Positions 22,025-33,651 of a stretch of DNA of 64,000 nucleotides are shown here, in pieces; the stretch's first letter is position 1; each line of letters starts with the position of its first letter. The notes under the pieces were generated by a model that made no database searches, was not told the DNA's origin, and saw only the letters and a list, made by a program, of their open reading frames with translations. Source of the stretch: Hsuehochloa calcarea. Lineage: Eukaryota > Streptophyta > Magnoliopsida > Poales > Poaceae. The position numbers and the translations under genes were made by a program. Location of the stretch: NCBI GenBank assembly GCA_036346395.1, contig CM070604.1, positions 2,579,501-2,643,500 of the forward strand, in the 5' to 3' direction.

Positions 22025-25000
22025 CTTTCTATTTACCGAGGAAGTTCCATGTTAGTCAGGTGAGACCTATGCATAGGTGTGGGGTTCGCTCTGGGTAGAC
22101 ATAAGTCTCATCGATACATGGGACCTAGTTCACTTAATGACTTCTTTTATGATTTTATATTTATCAAGAAAATTCCATGAGCTTTAGCTCGAACTTCCGA
22201 GCACGGGCTAGACATTAGCCTGTGAGTTAACCAGATGTATTGTTGGCTGCTAATCCCTATTTAGTGAGTAATTAACCTAGTTTATCTTATTATCATTTAT
22301 CCAATGAGAGGTCTCACATGGTTTAGAATCATAGTTTAGTTCCTATTTTCCATTAAAACCTAATTATAGGTGGCGTGCAATTGTCATATTATTGTCCTAG
22401 TTGATATTGGCCTTTGTTGAGTAAACTAATCTTACTAGACAATAGCTAATGGCTTGGGGTTAAGTGGTCGCCTAGACACCTTTTATATGATCATCTCTTA
22501 TTAAGGTGTACTACTATTACTTGTTGATCGAATTTAACTAGCATAATAACTTAGTATATGTCTAAACATGACTACATCCTTGTTCATTTTTAATGGCTTT
22601 GTTACAATGGGTCAATCTATCAAATAACATTTGTATGGGATCCACATTTCATATTATCATTTTATGAGACTCTATAACCATATTAATCTTAACTAATAAG
22701 TTTGAAAACAATTGCTAATGGTTTAGGATCTTCGTGTTAACTAGATACTTTTAAACCTGAGCTTATAATTGGCATAAACCCTAACTGATTGTTAGCATAC
22801 TGATCTATTTGAACTAATCATGAGTTGAATCTGCAAAGTGCTAACTATAACGACTAACTAACCTACAGGCTACCTTCATAATACCCTTCTAGTATTAGTA
22901 GGGGCCACTGTCATTGGCTCAGGTTTCAATTAAGCCTCTAATTCGATTATGGTATTTCATCCAACTACTACTAACAATATACTAATTGACTTAATCAACA
23001 GGGAGCTTGCTTAGTTTGATATGCCACTACTAATTGCCATACTTAGTACTGACTGTCTTAACAACTCCTAACTAATCAATCTCGCATAGTCTAATTAACC
23101 CCTAATTACTGATCATGTTCATTAGTTAACACCATTTGAACATGTGGTTTACTAACTGACAGTTAATTATCTAAACTAATCATTAATTAACTTAACAAAA
23201 TATAAGTGCAACTTGATCTGTATGTTAATCAGTAACCCTAACAATTGGACTTAATTAACCAACTAACTAAACTAGTGTTTATCTTAGCTACTCATAGCTA
23301 GTTTTGTTCTTTCAACCTCACCGCCAGTTGAACTCAAGCCATTGATAATTTATAATTAAGTTTGTATACTGACCGTTACTGTCCGAAAATACAAAAATAC
23401 AACCTATCAATTGATTATCTAACCTTCCAATGTCTTTGGCTAATTACTTTAATTGTCACTAATCATCCTAATTAAAATGTACATATGCTAATTCACTATA
23501 TTGATTATTCCTTGCTACCTAAACTAATAGGCCCACTGCCACACACACACAGAAGAGTCACAGACATATCACAGAGAGGGAGATAGAACCACAGTGCAGA
23601 GAAACAGAGGAGCGCAACCGGCGGCGGTGGCGAGAGCGACGTCGGCAGAGGGGGCAACGGCGGCGGCCACAGAGGGCAAAAAATATAACTGGGCCAGGGA
23701 GGCAACCTTGGGAGCAGTGGTGGTGCAGCTCGGGCAGCGCTAGGGCAGGCTGGCAGCGGCACATGGTGACCAGGTGCGGGGGAGGAAAGGGGCGCCGATG
23801 CCGGAGGGAAATAGGGAGAAATAGGAGGCGCGCACGAGCTTCGGGGTGTCGAGGGGAACTCACCGGTGCGGGCCACGTTGGCGGAGGGAGGCCGAGGCGC
23901 TCCAGCGACGAGGGTCACCAGCGGATCGAGCAGCAAGAGCTTCGTGGCAGCGATGCTACGGTGAGGGGGCGCAGGTGGGCGGTTGGGAAGGTCTCTATCG
24001 GGTGCTCCACCCTAGAGCAATCAGCCGGGGGCCTGCCGAGCGAGGTTCGGCGGTGGAAATGCCGGTTGTAGCTGGGACCAGGGAAGAAGAAGGCTCTGCC
24101 GGGTTCCTGTGAACAAAATGTCGAATTAGCTTAGAGGATTTATTGATGGTATGCGGGAACATAAGGTGGTGGGGGTGGAGGAACATGGGGGTCTCTGGAT
24201 CGCTGGCGACGATGAGGTGGCGTTGGCGGCCGACGCGGGCTTGCGCGGCTTGAGCTCGTTTCGGCGAAAACAGGGAGTTTCAAGCTCTTTGTCTTCTGCC
24301 ACTTAGTGGAGGAAGATGGGAGGGGAGACCAAAGGAGGAATGGAGGCAGGAGTGCAGCTTGGCGGCCGTGGACACTTCTGCGCACGGCTGAGGCAGAGCT
24401 TGCTCCGCGGTTTCTTCACTTTTGGCTCTCGGTGGAGCATAGGAATGGGAAGGATGGCTCGGGGCATGGCTTAAGGAGGTGATGCGCTCTATGAAGCTTG
24501 TCGATGCTCACAGTTGGAGCTGGCGAAATGGGCGCTTATGAGGCGACTGCGGCATGGGCAAGCGACGCAGCGAGCAACGACATGTCGAGCACGTGGCATG
24601 CTGATTCCGCAGGCATGGGTGCTGAACTACTTGGGCGCGTGGCGAACGGGACTTGGCGAAATGGCCAAGGCATGGGTGACATAGCTGGCTGTCGGGTGAG
24701 AAGCAACTGTGGGCTGCTCGATGGCATGGATGGAAATCCCGACGGTAACGGATTTTACCGGTGGGTGGTGGGATTTGTAATCTCGACTGGTTTTTTTTAG
24801 AGTTTTTAAATTTAAATTTTGAATTTTATTTGATTTTTAAGCAAAATTTAATAAAATTTGACCGAAAAACTAGTACCGGCCGCCGGCCGGGAATTGCGCC
24901 GGTACCGGGATTTTGATCCTTGCTAGATGGTTTTATCCCGATGAACAGTACACATGGCCAAGATGAACAGTAAACAGGCCCAAGTAAACACTAGGGAAAG

Positions 25001-25436
25001 TTTTTTGGAAAAGGAATGTGACAAAATTTTAGGGTTGACTAAAATTCTCGCGTTTTCTTTCGGAAATTCTCATGCGACGATGGATGAAATCCGATATTTT
25101 CTAAAGAATTCTAATTGAGCTTTTGATCCTTTAGAGAATTAAGTTTCATATTTTATGTTGTCGACCTAATTAGGGTTTATACTTTAGTAATATTTAACGA
25201 GCAACATCTTAGGTTAACTTTTTTATAATGATTTAATTGCGTTCAATACCTTTGCTTTTAGAATTCTCGTTTGTAGGGTTTTTATTTCTAGAGTTTTCGG
25301 CCCTACACCATTTGTACTGGCAAAAGAGAAAATGTAGCTCAAATAATTCTCACAAATTATGCAATCAAGGTTATAACAATAATCATGCAAAAAGTTTTGA
25401 AAATCCTATATTTATGCATTTTTTTAGAATGTTACA
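22025..25436 (-). mobile_element. Large gypsy LTR, right part
   Basis: AT-rich to about 23500, then a GC-rich stretch (23560-24400) and an AT-rich tail ending in agaatGTTACA at 25436. In minus-strand sense the LTR starts TGTAACATTC, as Tekay/Del LTRs of grasses do. The end and the GC-rich-then-AT-rich layout match 35660-36545. The several 60-140 codon ORFs at 23505-24800 are in GC-rich DNA on both strands with no domain and are not genes. Confidence 0.5.
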
Positions 25437-25637
25437 ACATTAAACTTTAATCTTCCTCTTGATTGTAATCAACACATTCAATACAGAGACATAAGAATAA
25501 AGTTATTACTCTCTCCGAAGAAAACTCAAACCTATATAAAATCTCCGTATCATTCTCTCCATTACCATAATTCTCGAAGACCCCAATATTCGTTAGACTT
25601 GCAAAAGTCACATTTATCGCTCTTTAATTTAGTCAAT

Positions 25638-25646
25638 AAAATATCT
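25638..25646 (+). promoter_or_regulatory. Evening element upstream of the ZTL gene
   Basis: An exact AAAATATCT, the clock evening element bound by CCA1/LHY/RVE-type MYB proteins, lies 467 bp upstream of the ATG at 26113 and about 200 bp past the end of the gypsy LTR. The match is exact, but a 9-base site can occur by chance in AT-rich DNA. Confidence 0.4.
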
Positions 25647-26112
25647 CGAATAAGTAAGCCGAATCTGACAGGTGGCAGCACAAGGAAAACTAACCACGCC
25701 GTTCCATCCAGGGGCGTGCTGCTGGACCGCTTGGACACCATCTACCATCGGATGCAAATAACCCGATCACAGCCGTCCACGTACACCTATCGCGCCGATC
25801 CGACGTAGAAGATGCACCCAACGGGACGCCTCCTGTGCGCGGCGAGGTCGGTTAACGCCACTGTGCCCTTGTCCCGTCCACTCGTTGGTTTTCTACTTTC
25901 CCTCTTGCTCCCCAGACAACGAGGCTGCAACCCAAAGCCCGAACCCACCACCTCCTCCCATTTCCGCCTCCTCAAAGGCCCCCTCGCCTCTCCTCCTCTC
26001 ATCCAATCCCGAGCCACCAAACCCTAATCCCCACGCCCCGCGCGCGCGCACCGCCATGGGCTGAGCCGCGGCGGTGGTAGACCGGATCCGGAGCTAGGGT
26101 TTCGGCCGCGCC

Positions 26113-29100
26113 ATGGAGTGGGACAGCGAGTCGGACGGCGCCGGCAGCGTCGGCGGCGGGGAGGAGGAGGCGGCGGCGTTTGGGGGAGTGTGTGGGGGCG
26201 GGAGCGAGGGCGGGGGAGGAGGAGGAGGAGGAGGCGGTGGGGACGGCGGGATGTTCACGTTCGCGATTGAAGGGATGCTGCGCGCCTCCGGGCCGTGCGG
26301 GCTGGTGGTCACGGACGCGCTCGAGCCCGACTGCCCCATCATCTACGTCAACCGTGGGTTCGAGGAGGCCACCGGGTATCGCGCGGAGGAAGTTCTCGGC
26401 AGGAACTGGTTGGTTCTTATCAATCATTTTTTTTTGTTTCGGTCCATTTGATTACGGTGTTAGGATTGATGCCACTTAGAATCGATCAAAACTTACTTTT
26501 TTTGTTTGGTTTGTTACGTCATGAGCTTCTGTGGTGGTGATTTTGAGCAATAGAAGTGAGATTAGATTGGGAAGTGTTTGGTTTCTCTGTTAGAAGACGC
26601 TGCCCTTGAGCGAAATGGCAAGCGGTGACATCTTTTTGTTATGTTTAGGATTCCTTGTGACTGTTTGTGTTTATTTGTTTGTGAGAAATGCTTTTTCCAC
26701 TAGTATTGTTTGCCATCAGCTGATGTTACAAATGCACGATCGTTGGTTTTGGATTATATAGTGCACGCTGAATAGGATAGAAATTAGAACCACAAAGTAT
26801 CATGATGTTTTGCATCGTGATCTGGGGGAAGGGAAGTTTGCCTAATTGGAAATTTTGAGCTGGCACTATATCTTGAGGTTTTAACTCTAGATTATAATTA
26901 GTGAACCGCGTCTTTGGTTGCCATGCTAGTTTTGAGACCATGGTGTTTTAGTTGTTCTCCTTGGTTAACTTTGTTTCTAAAGCTCAATGGAAGTATATGA
27001 CTTAACTCTGATACCTTTTAACCTTTATAGCATTTTGTTTTGATTATAGGATCGTTTGGCTTGATACCATATTACTAATAACAAACAAGATCATGTTAGT
27101 AAGAGGTTTTAATCATTGTTACTAGCATGCTTTCATGTTTTGAGGTCTTGTGTTGTAGTATCCTTTGAGGAAAGTTATTTGTTGGAAGTTGAAACTTAGC
27201 ACCTTCAAATGAAAATCAAGAAATTATTTGGTGTAATGATCTCTAGGAAAGAAAAGGATGGACCTGATCAGTTAAAGAAGCACCTTCTATAATTTATTTT
27301 GTGCCCTCTCCACTGGAATCCCTGGTTATTTGATGATCGAGCTGTTGACAGTGGGCAAGAAGCCTGATATTTTGCATTTTCAACTGTGTTGTGGAAAAGC
27401 ATTATAGTTCTAGAGTCAGTACAGGTTGTGAAAAGGGATTTCATGATAGTTAACCTAAATGAAAGATCCCCCATAGGCCATAACACAGAAGGGAGAACAA
27501 TTTAAAGTAGTACATGCCTACACAGAACTGAATATTTTACCTGTAAAAACTAGTATATACATATACATGGAGATAGGAAAATGATAAAACTGTGACAGAG
27601 TCTGATCTTGCAGAAGTGAATTGTTTTTTTGTTGACATCAGATCCTGAAGTTCTCTTATGCACTATCTGCTTTGGAAACATAACCTTGCATATTATTGCC
27701 TTGTAATGCTCTTTTTTGCATATGATATAGAACTTGCAAAGAGGAAGGGAGGGATCCACTTTTTAATGGACATCTAAATGCTGCTTCATCTGTTTCAAAA
27801 AATAAGGTCCAGTTTGTTTGTGCATGATCTTCAAGATTAAACTTTGACCGCTGATTTTTGTTAAAGCATATTAGTATTAACTTTGAGCTATATAATTATG
27901 ATTGTGAAAATACGTTGGAAGACAAATCTAGTGGTACTGCTTTATGTGATGGAACAAATATATCGTTGTAGCAGTTGTTGGTCAAAATTTAGAAAGCTTG
28001 ATTATAGAAGTGTGTGCGGGCGTTGTATTTTGATACGGAGGGAGTTGGAGAAAGCATATTCTTGATATATCAGTGTAATTGTTTTCTCCTTTTTGAAGAA
28101 TGAAGAGTAATGTGCATATATCTCATAATAAGAATGAACTAGCTTGACTCACTTATACAGTTATACTGTTATACAAGTTTAGGGATGAACTAGCTTGACT
28201 CGCTTATACAAGTTTAGGGACCTAAATGTGCAATACCCAAGTTCAAGGACCTATGTGATACACCCATGCAAGTTTAGGGACCTATAGTGCAGTATACTTA
28301 ATTGATTATCTTATCCTGTATTAGCAGTTTAGCACTTCTCTACCTTATTACTATCACAATTACCTAAGCCAATACATTAGCTAGAAAACTTTACAAAAAA
28401 GGCTTGATTTACTTAGGAAACAAAATATTAGTCTTTATGTACAGAAGCATACTACGATGGATGATTGCTTCAGCATAAACATGAAGATATCAGTTGGGAA
28501 TTGGGATGGTGAAGTTAATTTGTGTCTTTGTGAAAACAAGGTTTAAGATGTTCTACCACGCAACTGCTGTCCATCCTGACCATGCATATTTACTCTCTTA
28601 TGAATTCAAAAACTCATCCAAGATATCCGTACCCTATGAATGTAAGTATGTTTCTATCACATTTTGAGATCATGAGGTTCAAATCTGGAGGCATTAGCAA
28701 GAAAGAATTTCTGGAACAAACATTTGTTGTTTTTGGCTGACATTTTTTTGTCATTGTTCACATCAAAACACGCATAACATTAAGGGTTTGTCAATGAAAA
28801 GTCCCAAGTCCTGAGCAAACAAAAGTCCTGAGCAAACAAGACCCATAGTGCCACGGTGGGTACTATGAATTTCCTGGGAGGCAGAAATTCTTTTATGCTA
28901 AAATGCATTTGGAAAGGGCATTTACCAATTTCAATGGCAATTGAAAATATTATATCCTGTCTGCAAGTGTGGTTTGTATGGCTCTTTTGTTCACACATTT
29001 ATCATTTTTTGACCTGTGCAATCATTTGACTTTGTATGTAATTATTTATCATTAAACTTACTTTTCTTGACATCCTTATGCACTGCTGTTTTTCCTCTTC

Positions 29101-30712
29101 CAGCCGATTCCTGCAATGCAGAGGCCCGTTTGCTCAAAGGAGGCACCCCCTAGTTGATGATACGGTAGTTTCTGAGATTCGAAGATGCATAGACAATGGT
29201 ATTGAGTTCCGCGGTGATTTGCTAAATTTCAGGAAAGATGGCTCTCCGTTGATGAACAGGTTGCATCTGACCCCTATATATGGAGATGATGAAACCATAA
29301 CTCATTATATGGCCATTCAGTTCTTCACCTATGCTAATGTTGATTTGGGACCATTGCCTGGCTCGATAACAAGGGAACCTGTGAGATCTACACGGTTTGC
29401 TCCGGATAACTCTTTCCGACCCATATCCATGGGGCCAGGGCAGAGCAACTTCTGCTGGGAATATTCTAGCCTTTTCCAGTTGACTGATGAAGTACTTTCC
29501 CAGAATATCCTGTCAAGGTTGTCACCGAGAGATATAGCATCTGTGAGCTCTGTGTGTAGACGGTTGTATCACTTAACAAAAAATGAAGATCTTTGGAGAA
29601 TTGTTTGCCAGAATGCATGGGGTAGTGAGACTACTCAAGCTCTTGAGACTGTGCCTGCTGCAAAAAGATTGGGCTGGGGTCGGCTGGCAAGAGAACTGAC
29701 CACCCTGGAAGCTGTTGCCTGGAGGAAATTGACAGTTGGGGGTTCAGTGGAGCCATCTCGATGCAACTTCAGTGCCTGTGCTGTAGGGAACCGTGTTGTT
29801 CTCTTTGGTGGGGAAGGTGTAAACATGCAACCAATGAACGACACATTTGTGTTGGATTTGAATGCCAGCAATCCAGAGTGGAGGCATATCAATGTAAGCT
29901 CAGCTCCTCCCGGCCGCTGGGGCCATACCCTGTCGTGCCTAAATGGATCTCGGTTAGTTGTGTTTGGTGGATGTGGAAGTCAGGGCCTGCTTAATGATGT
30001 ATTCATGTTGGACTTGGATGCAAAACACCCAACTTGGCGTGAAATTCCTGGAGTTGCACCACCAGTTCCACGGTCATGGCACAGCTCCTGCACTTTGGAT
30101 GGGACGAAGTTGGTGGTTTCTGGTGGCTGTGCCGACTCAGGTGTTCTACTCAGTGATACATATCTTCTTGATGTAACCATGGACAAACCTGTGTGGAGGG
30201 AGGTACCTGCATCTTGGACACCGTCTTCTAGATTGGGCCACTCAATGTCTGTCTATGGTGGCCGGAAAATCCTGATGTTTGGTGGTCTTGCTAAGAGTGG
30301 TCCTCTGCGACTCCGGTCTAGTGATGTGTTCACGATGGACTTGAGTGAAGAAGAGCCCTGTTGGCGGTGCCTCACTGGTAGTGGAATGCCCGGTGCAGGA
30401 AATCCAGCCGGAGCTGGTCCACCACCTCGCCTTGATCATGTTGCTGTGAGCTTACCAGGTGGAAGAGTTCTGATATTTGGTGGATCAGTGGCAGGTCTTC
30501 ACTCGGCATCACAGCTTTTCCTCTTGGATCCAACTGAAGAAAAGCCTACGTGGAGGATACTGAATGTTCCTGGACGTCCTCCACGGTTTGCCTGGGGCCA
30601 CAGCACCTGTGTTGTTGGAGGAACAAAAGCAATAGTGCTTGGAGGACAAACTGGAGAAGAGTGGATGCTAACTGAAATACATGAGCTTTCTCTAGCTAGC
30701 AAGCTTCTTTGA
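26113..30712 (+). CDS. ZTL: ZEITLUPE/Adagio blue-light receptor, LOV-F-box-Kelch, 634 aa
   Basis: Two exons, 26113-26408 and 29104-30712, separated by a 2.7-kb intron, give 634 residues. The N-terminus MEWDSESDGAG is followed by a polyglycine run (about residues 31-45). The LOV domain covers about 47-170 with the photoactive Cys99 in GRNCRFLQ; its codon is split by the intron (tg, then c). The F-box is about 221-265 (SSLFQLTDEVLSQNILSRLS), and Kelch repeats fill about 300-625 (VVLFGGEG, LVVFGGCG, LVVSGGCA, ILMFGGLA, VLIFGGSV, IVLGGQTG). ZTL-type proteins form SCF E3 ligases that, with GIGANTEA, control degradation of TOC1 and PRR5 according to blue light. The sequence is closest to rice ADO1/ADO2-type proteins, not FKF1. 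No break is seen. The start is supported by the conserved N-terminus. Confidence 0.96.
27785..28050. mobile_element. Stowaway-like MITE in the ZTL intron
   Basis: The left end ttcatctgtttcaaaaaataag and the right end, whose reverse complement reads ctccctccgtatcaaaatac, resemble the ctccctccgtcccaaaa termini of grass Stowaway elements. The interior (tttgaccgctgatttttgtt) is also typical. The TA target duplication was not fixed, so the limits are approximate. Confidence 0.55.
28130..28290. repeat. Short interspersed repeats in the ZTL intron
   Basis: The phrases gatgaactagcttgactc (twice, about 28133 and 28184) and caagtttaggga (three to four times to about 28280) form a loose, degenerate direct repeat. 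No coding content. Confidence 0.6.
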
Positions 30713-31640
30713 AAACATATGTGATTTTTCATGTGTTCATGTGGCCTGAAGCTTGATTATCTTCACCAGTATGACTGGATCGCTGAATGAGCATGCTGAA
30801 TCTTTGGTAGCTAGCTGTATTTTACTTGGAAGAGATGATTGGCCTCAGTATATCAAACCTGTTCACTCGGGGTTGCTCGCTTTATGTAGTCAAGGGTTAG
30901 TGATATGCTACTTTTTCTTCTTGTTTGTTTGGTCTTTTACCAGACAAGTATAATTCATAAGCTACTCTTGTGGAATGAGTACCAATTTTATGTATTCCCA
31001 GACGCTTCTGACATGCATTATGTAGGGAAAACAAAGGCTACGTTGTATAGTTGAATCTTTTGATGTACAATGCTTCTTGATGCCATCTCTAGGACACAAT
31101 TTGATGGTGATGTGATGTATCATCTTTGATCAACCCTATTTTTGTAAAACATGTAGCATGCTGTAGCAAGTTTGTCAGGTGAGCTAAGTTCTATACGTCT
31201 CAATAATGTTCCCTCTTATTTGACATGTTTTGTCATCATAGGCACACAAGTACAATTGGTTATGCAACAATCATCTTCACAGTATTCTTTTTTTCTTCTT
31301 CCTATGATTATGCGTATGATAACACATTCATTAACAGGTTGATTTCAGTTTCGTCATGTGGTTGCAGATGGAGACACAATAGCTAGTACTAAATGCAAGG
31401 CCTTTTTCATCACTTGAGCATAAGCGTACCAAAATTTTTGTACGAGTAAATAGTATAGTACTGCAGTGATAACATCACACAGATAGCTTACGGCAAATTG
31501 GAACGAGAGGGCATAGGGAGAATTCAATCCAACAACACAGTGCAAAAGGGACAATCTCATTATCTCAAGGTCTAAACAGAGAGACATTGTGCTGTGCAGT
31601 ACAATGTACATAAAAGATCACACATAAATAAGAATTGATC
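30713..31640. other. ZTL 3' region and spacer
   Basis: About 0.9 kb of AT-rich sequence between the ZTL stop and the broken kinase. It should contain the ZTL 3' UTR. No other gene or repeat was recognised. Confidence 0.5.
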
Positions 31641-31700
31641 GATCATAGGACTATCACTCCTACGTCTGCTTCCGTTTGGTCGGCAATGGCAGAGCAATGA

Positions 31701-32861
31701 TCAGCACCTGGAAACAGCGGTGAAGCACGCCTCCTCCTGCGTCGGCAGCGCCGGCACGCCAGTCTTTGCGGCACTAGGGGCGTCGACGTTGTCAGCGAAC
31801 CACGGACACTGGAGCGCCATGTCCGCCGAGAGCCGCTTCTCGGGGTTGCAGGTGAGCAGGCCGTCCAAGACCTCGAACCCGTCGCGCGACAGGCGCCCCT
31901 TGGGGAACACCTCGCGCAGCCGGTTGGGGCGTGGGGGAGCGGCTGCGGCACCGCGGCGGCGAGCGGCAGGGACTCGTAGCCTGGCCACGTCTTGTGGCCT
32001 GGTGTGCCGAGCACGACGAAGATTCTCAGGAGCTGGTCGGTCGCGTTCTGGCCCCGCAGCAGCGCCTCCCCGGCGAGCAGCTCCGCCATGACGCACTTCG
32101 TCCTCCGTGAAAGGCCGGTGGCCATGACGCAGCCGAGGGACCAGGCGTCCCACGAGCTCGCCGTAGTCGGGCTTCTCCAGGAGCATCTCCGGCGCCATGT
32201 ACCAGAGCGTGCCGGCCTGTTTGTAAAGCGGCTTCGCGTTCATCGACATGGCCAGCCCGAGGTCGCATATCTTCACCACGTCGCCGCCGTCGCCAACGAG
32301 GATGTTCGCGGGCTTGATGTCCCGGTGGACGATGCGGCGCTCGTGCATCCTCTTGGCCCCGCTCAGAAGCTGCCGCATGACGCGGCGCACTTCGTCCTCC
32401 GTGAAAGGCCGGTGGCCGCCGCGGCGCTCCCGCAGGACGTGCTCAAGGCTAGGCCCGACGTGCTCCAGGACGAGGTTGCACTCCCCGGTGCGAGGATCGC
32501 GCACGATGCCGTGGAAGCTGACGAGGGAGGGGTGGGCGCGGCACGCCGCGAGGAAGCACGCCTCCCGGAGCAGGTCGCGGGCAACATCCACACGGTTCTT
32601 GCCGCCGGACGAGCTGTGGAGGGACTTGAGGGCGACGTACTGGCCCGTGGGGCGGTGGCGCGCTTTGACAACGATGGCGCCTCGCATGCCATAGCACGCC
32701 GGATCTTCAAGGTTCGCCAGAGGCATACCGCCTCCGCTAGATGCAACTCGATTTGGTAAAGACGTCGAAGCCGCCCTTCCCCAGCCCGCATGTCTTATCG
32801 TAGTCATCAGTACTCCCGAAGCGCCTCCTCTTGCAGCCATCTGTTCCGGCGGCGAGCTCAT
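31701..32861 (-). pseudogene. CDKF-like protein kinase pseudogene
   Basis: A 386-codon frame is open, yet the kinase it encodes is broken. Intact parts: VVKARHRPTGQYVALKSL with the catalytic Lys, VHRDIKPANIL, CDLGLAM (DLG for DFG), GTLWYMAPEML, and the C-terminal LLTCNPEKRLSADMALQCPWF. A Gly-rich loop (GLGKGGFDV) exists only in another frame at 32760-32786, cut off by about 75-90 bp of foreign sequence. An extra G at about 32149-32151 shifts the frame before DAWSLGC, and a second shift at about 31925-31960 restores it, so roughly 70 residues including subdomain IX are out of frame. A 36-bp insertion (32085-32120) lies in that interval. The family, rice CDKF-2-like CMGC kinases, is intronless and multi-copy in grasses. 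A translated product would lack kinase activity. Confidence 0.8.
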
Positions 32862-32914
32862 CCGCGGCGATCGACGGTGGTAAAGGAGTCCGCGTGTCGC
32901 GGGGTGGTCGCGGT

Positions 32915-33585
32915 TTGACGAGGATTAAAACCTCTATCTATTACTTTAATACACAAAGAGAAACCATAACTTCATAGTTGTAACTCCTAAGGTTAACGAC
33001 ATCACTGGTTGTAAGGATTCCAGAGCTTACATAATGAATATCCTGGTCGAACAAGATCCTGTACTTAGTCCCCGACCAGTTAACTGCTCGTAAAGTTATG
33101 AACTAATATCATTTGGACCTGAATCCATGTATATCTTTGCCGTGTGATGAATAGAGCACGTACCACGTGATGTTACATAATTCTAAGATACTGGACTACG
33201 GTTGAATGTCTCACCGACATATAACCGTACAACAGTTGATACCCTGTCAACTGATACCTCTCTCCGACTAGACGCGTCATTTACTAATAGACGTCTCTTC
33301 AAGGGATAACTACCGTCACTTTATCAACTACTTAAGGAGAATCGCGGAGGAGAGGAAAAAGATCAGATGGAAGGCAATTGAGAAGATTAGCAGTCGATTT
33401 GATTACAACACCATAGCAAGCATTGCATTCTAATGTAACTAGGATTAGCCTTTTGTTTGAAGACCGACATTCCTTGTAATATGCCAGTTCATAGCAATAA
33501 AAAGTGACCTCATTCCATTCCAGGAGATACGCACTATTTTTCTCTATTTTATATATTCATAAGATCGACGATTTGATCGTCGACA
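32915..33585 (+). mobile_element. 5' LTR of a gypsy-type element (same family as 2310-3011)
   Basis: About 670 bp from tgacgaggattaaaa to gatttgatcgtcgaca. Both ends and the agatacgca-to-ataagatcg stretch match the solo LTR at 2310-3011 in inverse orientation. It is followed immediately by a primer-binding-like segment (33586-33606). No internal gag-pol follows: after about 65 bp another LTR begins, so the element is truncated. Confidence 0.75.
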
Positions 33586-33606
33586 GCTGGTGCCGTCCGT
33601 GGGGAA
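33586..33606 (+). other. Primer-binding-site-like segment
   Basis: The sequence tggtgccgtccgtgggga, directly after the LTR end CGACA, has the form seen downstream of 5' LTRs in many grass gypsy elements. It sets the LTR boundary and orientation. Confidence 0.6.
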
Positions 33607-33651
33607 GAAGGCGCAAATTTCCTGAAGAAATTCTTCGCTCAAGCAAATCCT

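Noticed and set aside
23505..24800. ORFs of 60-143 codons
   Set aside because: They lie in the GC-rich section of a gypsy LTR, on both strands, with low-complexity products.
31992..32759. Plus-strand ORF of 255 codons
   Set aside because: Antisense shadow of the kinase pseudogene. It has no domain of its own.
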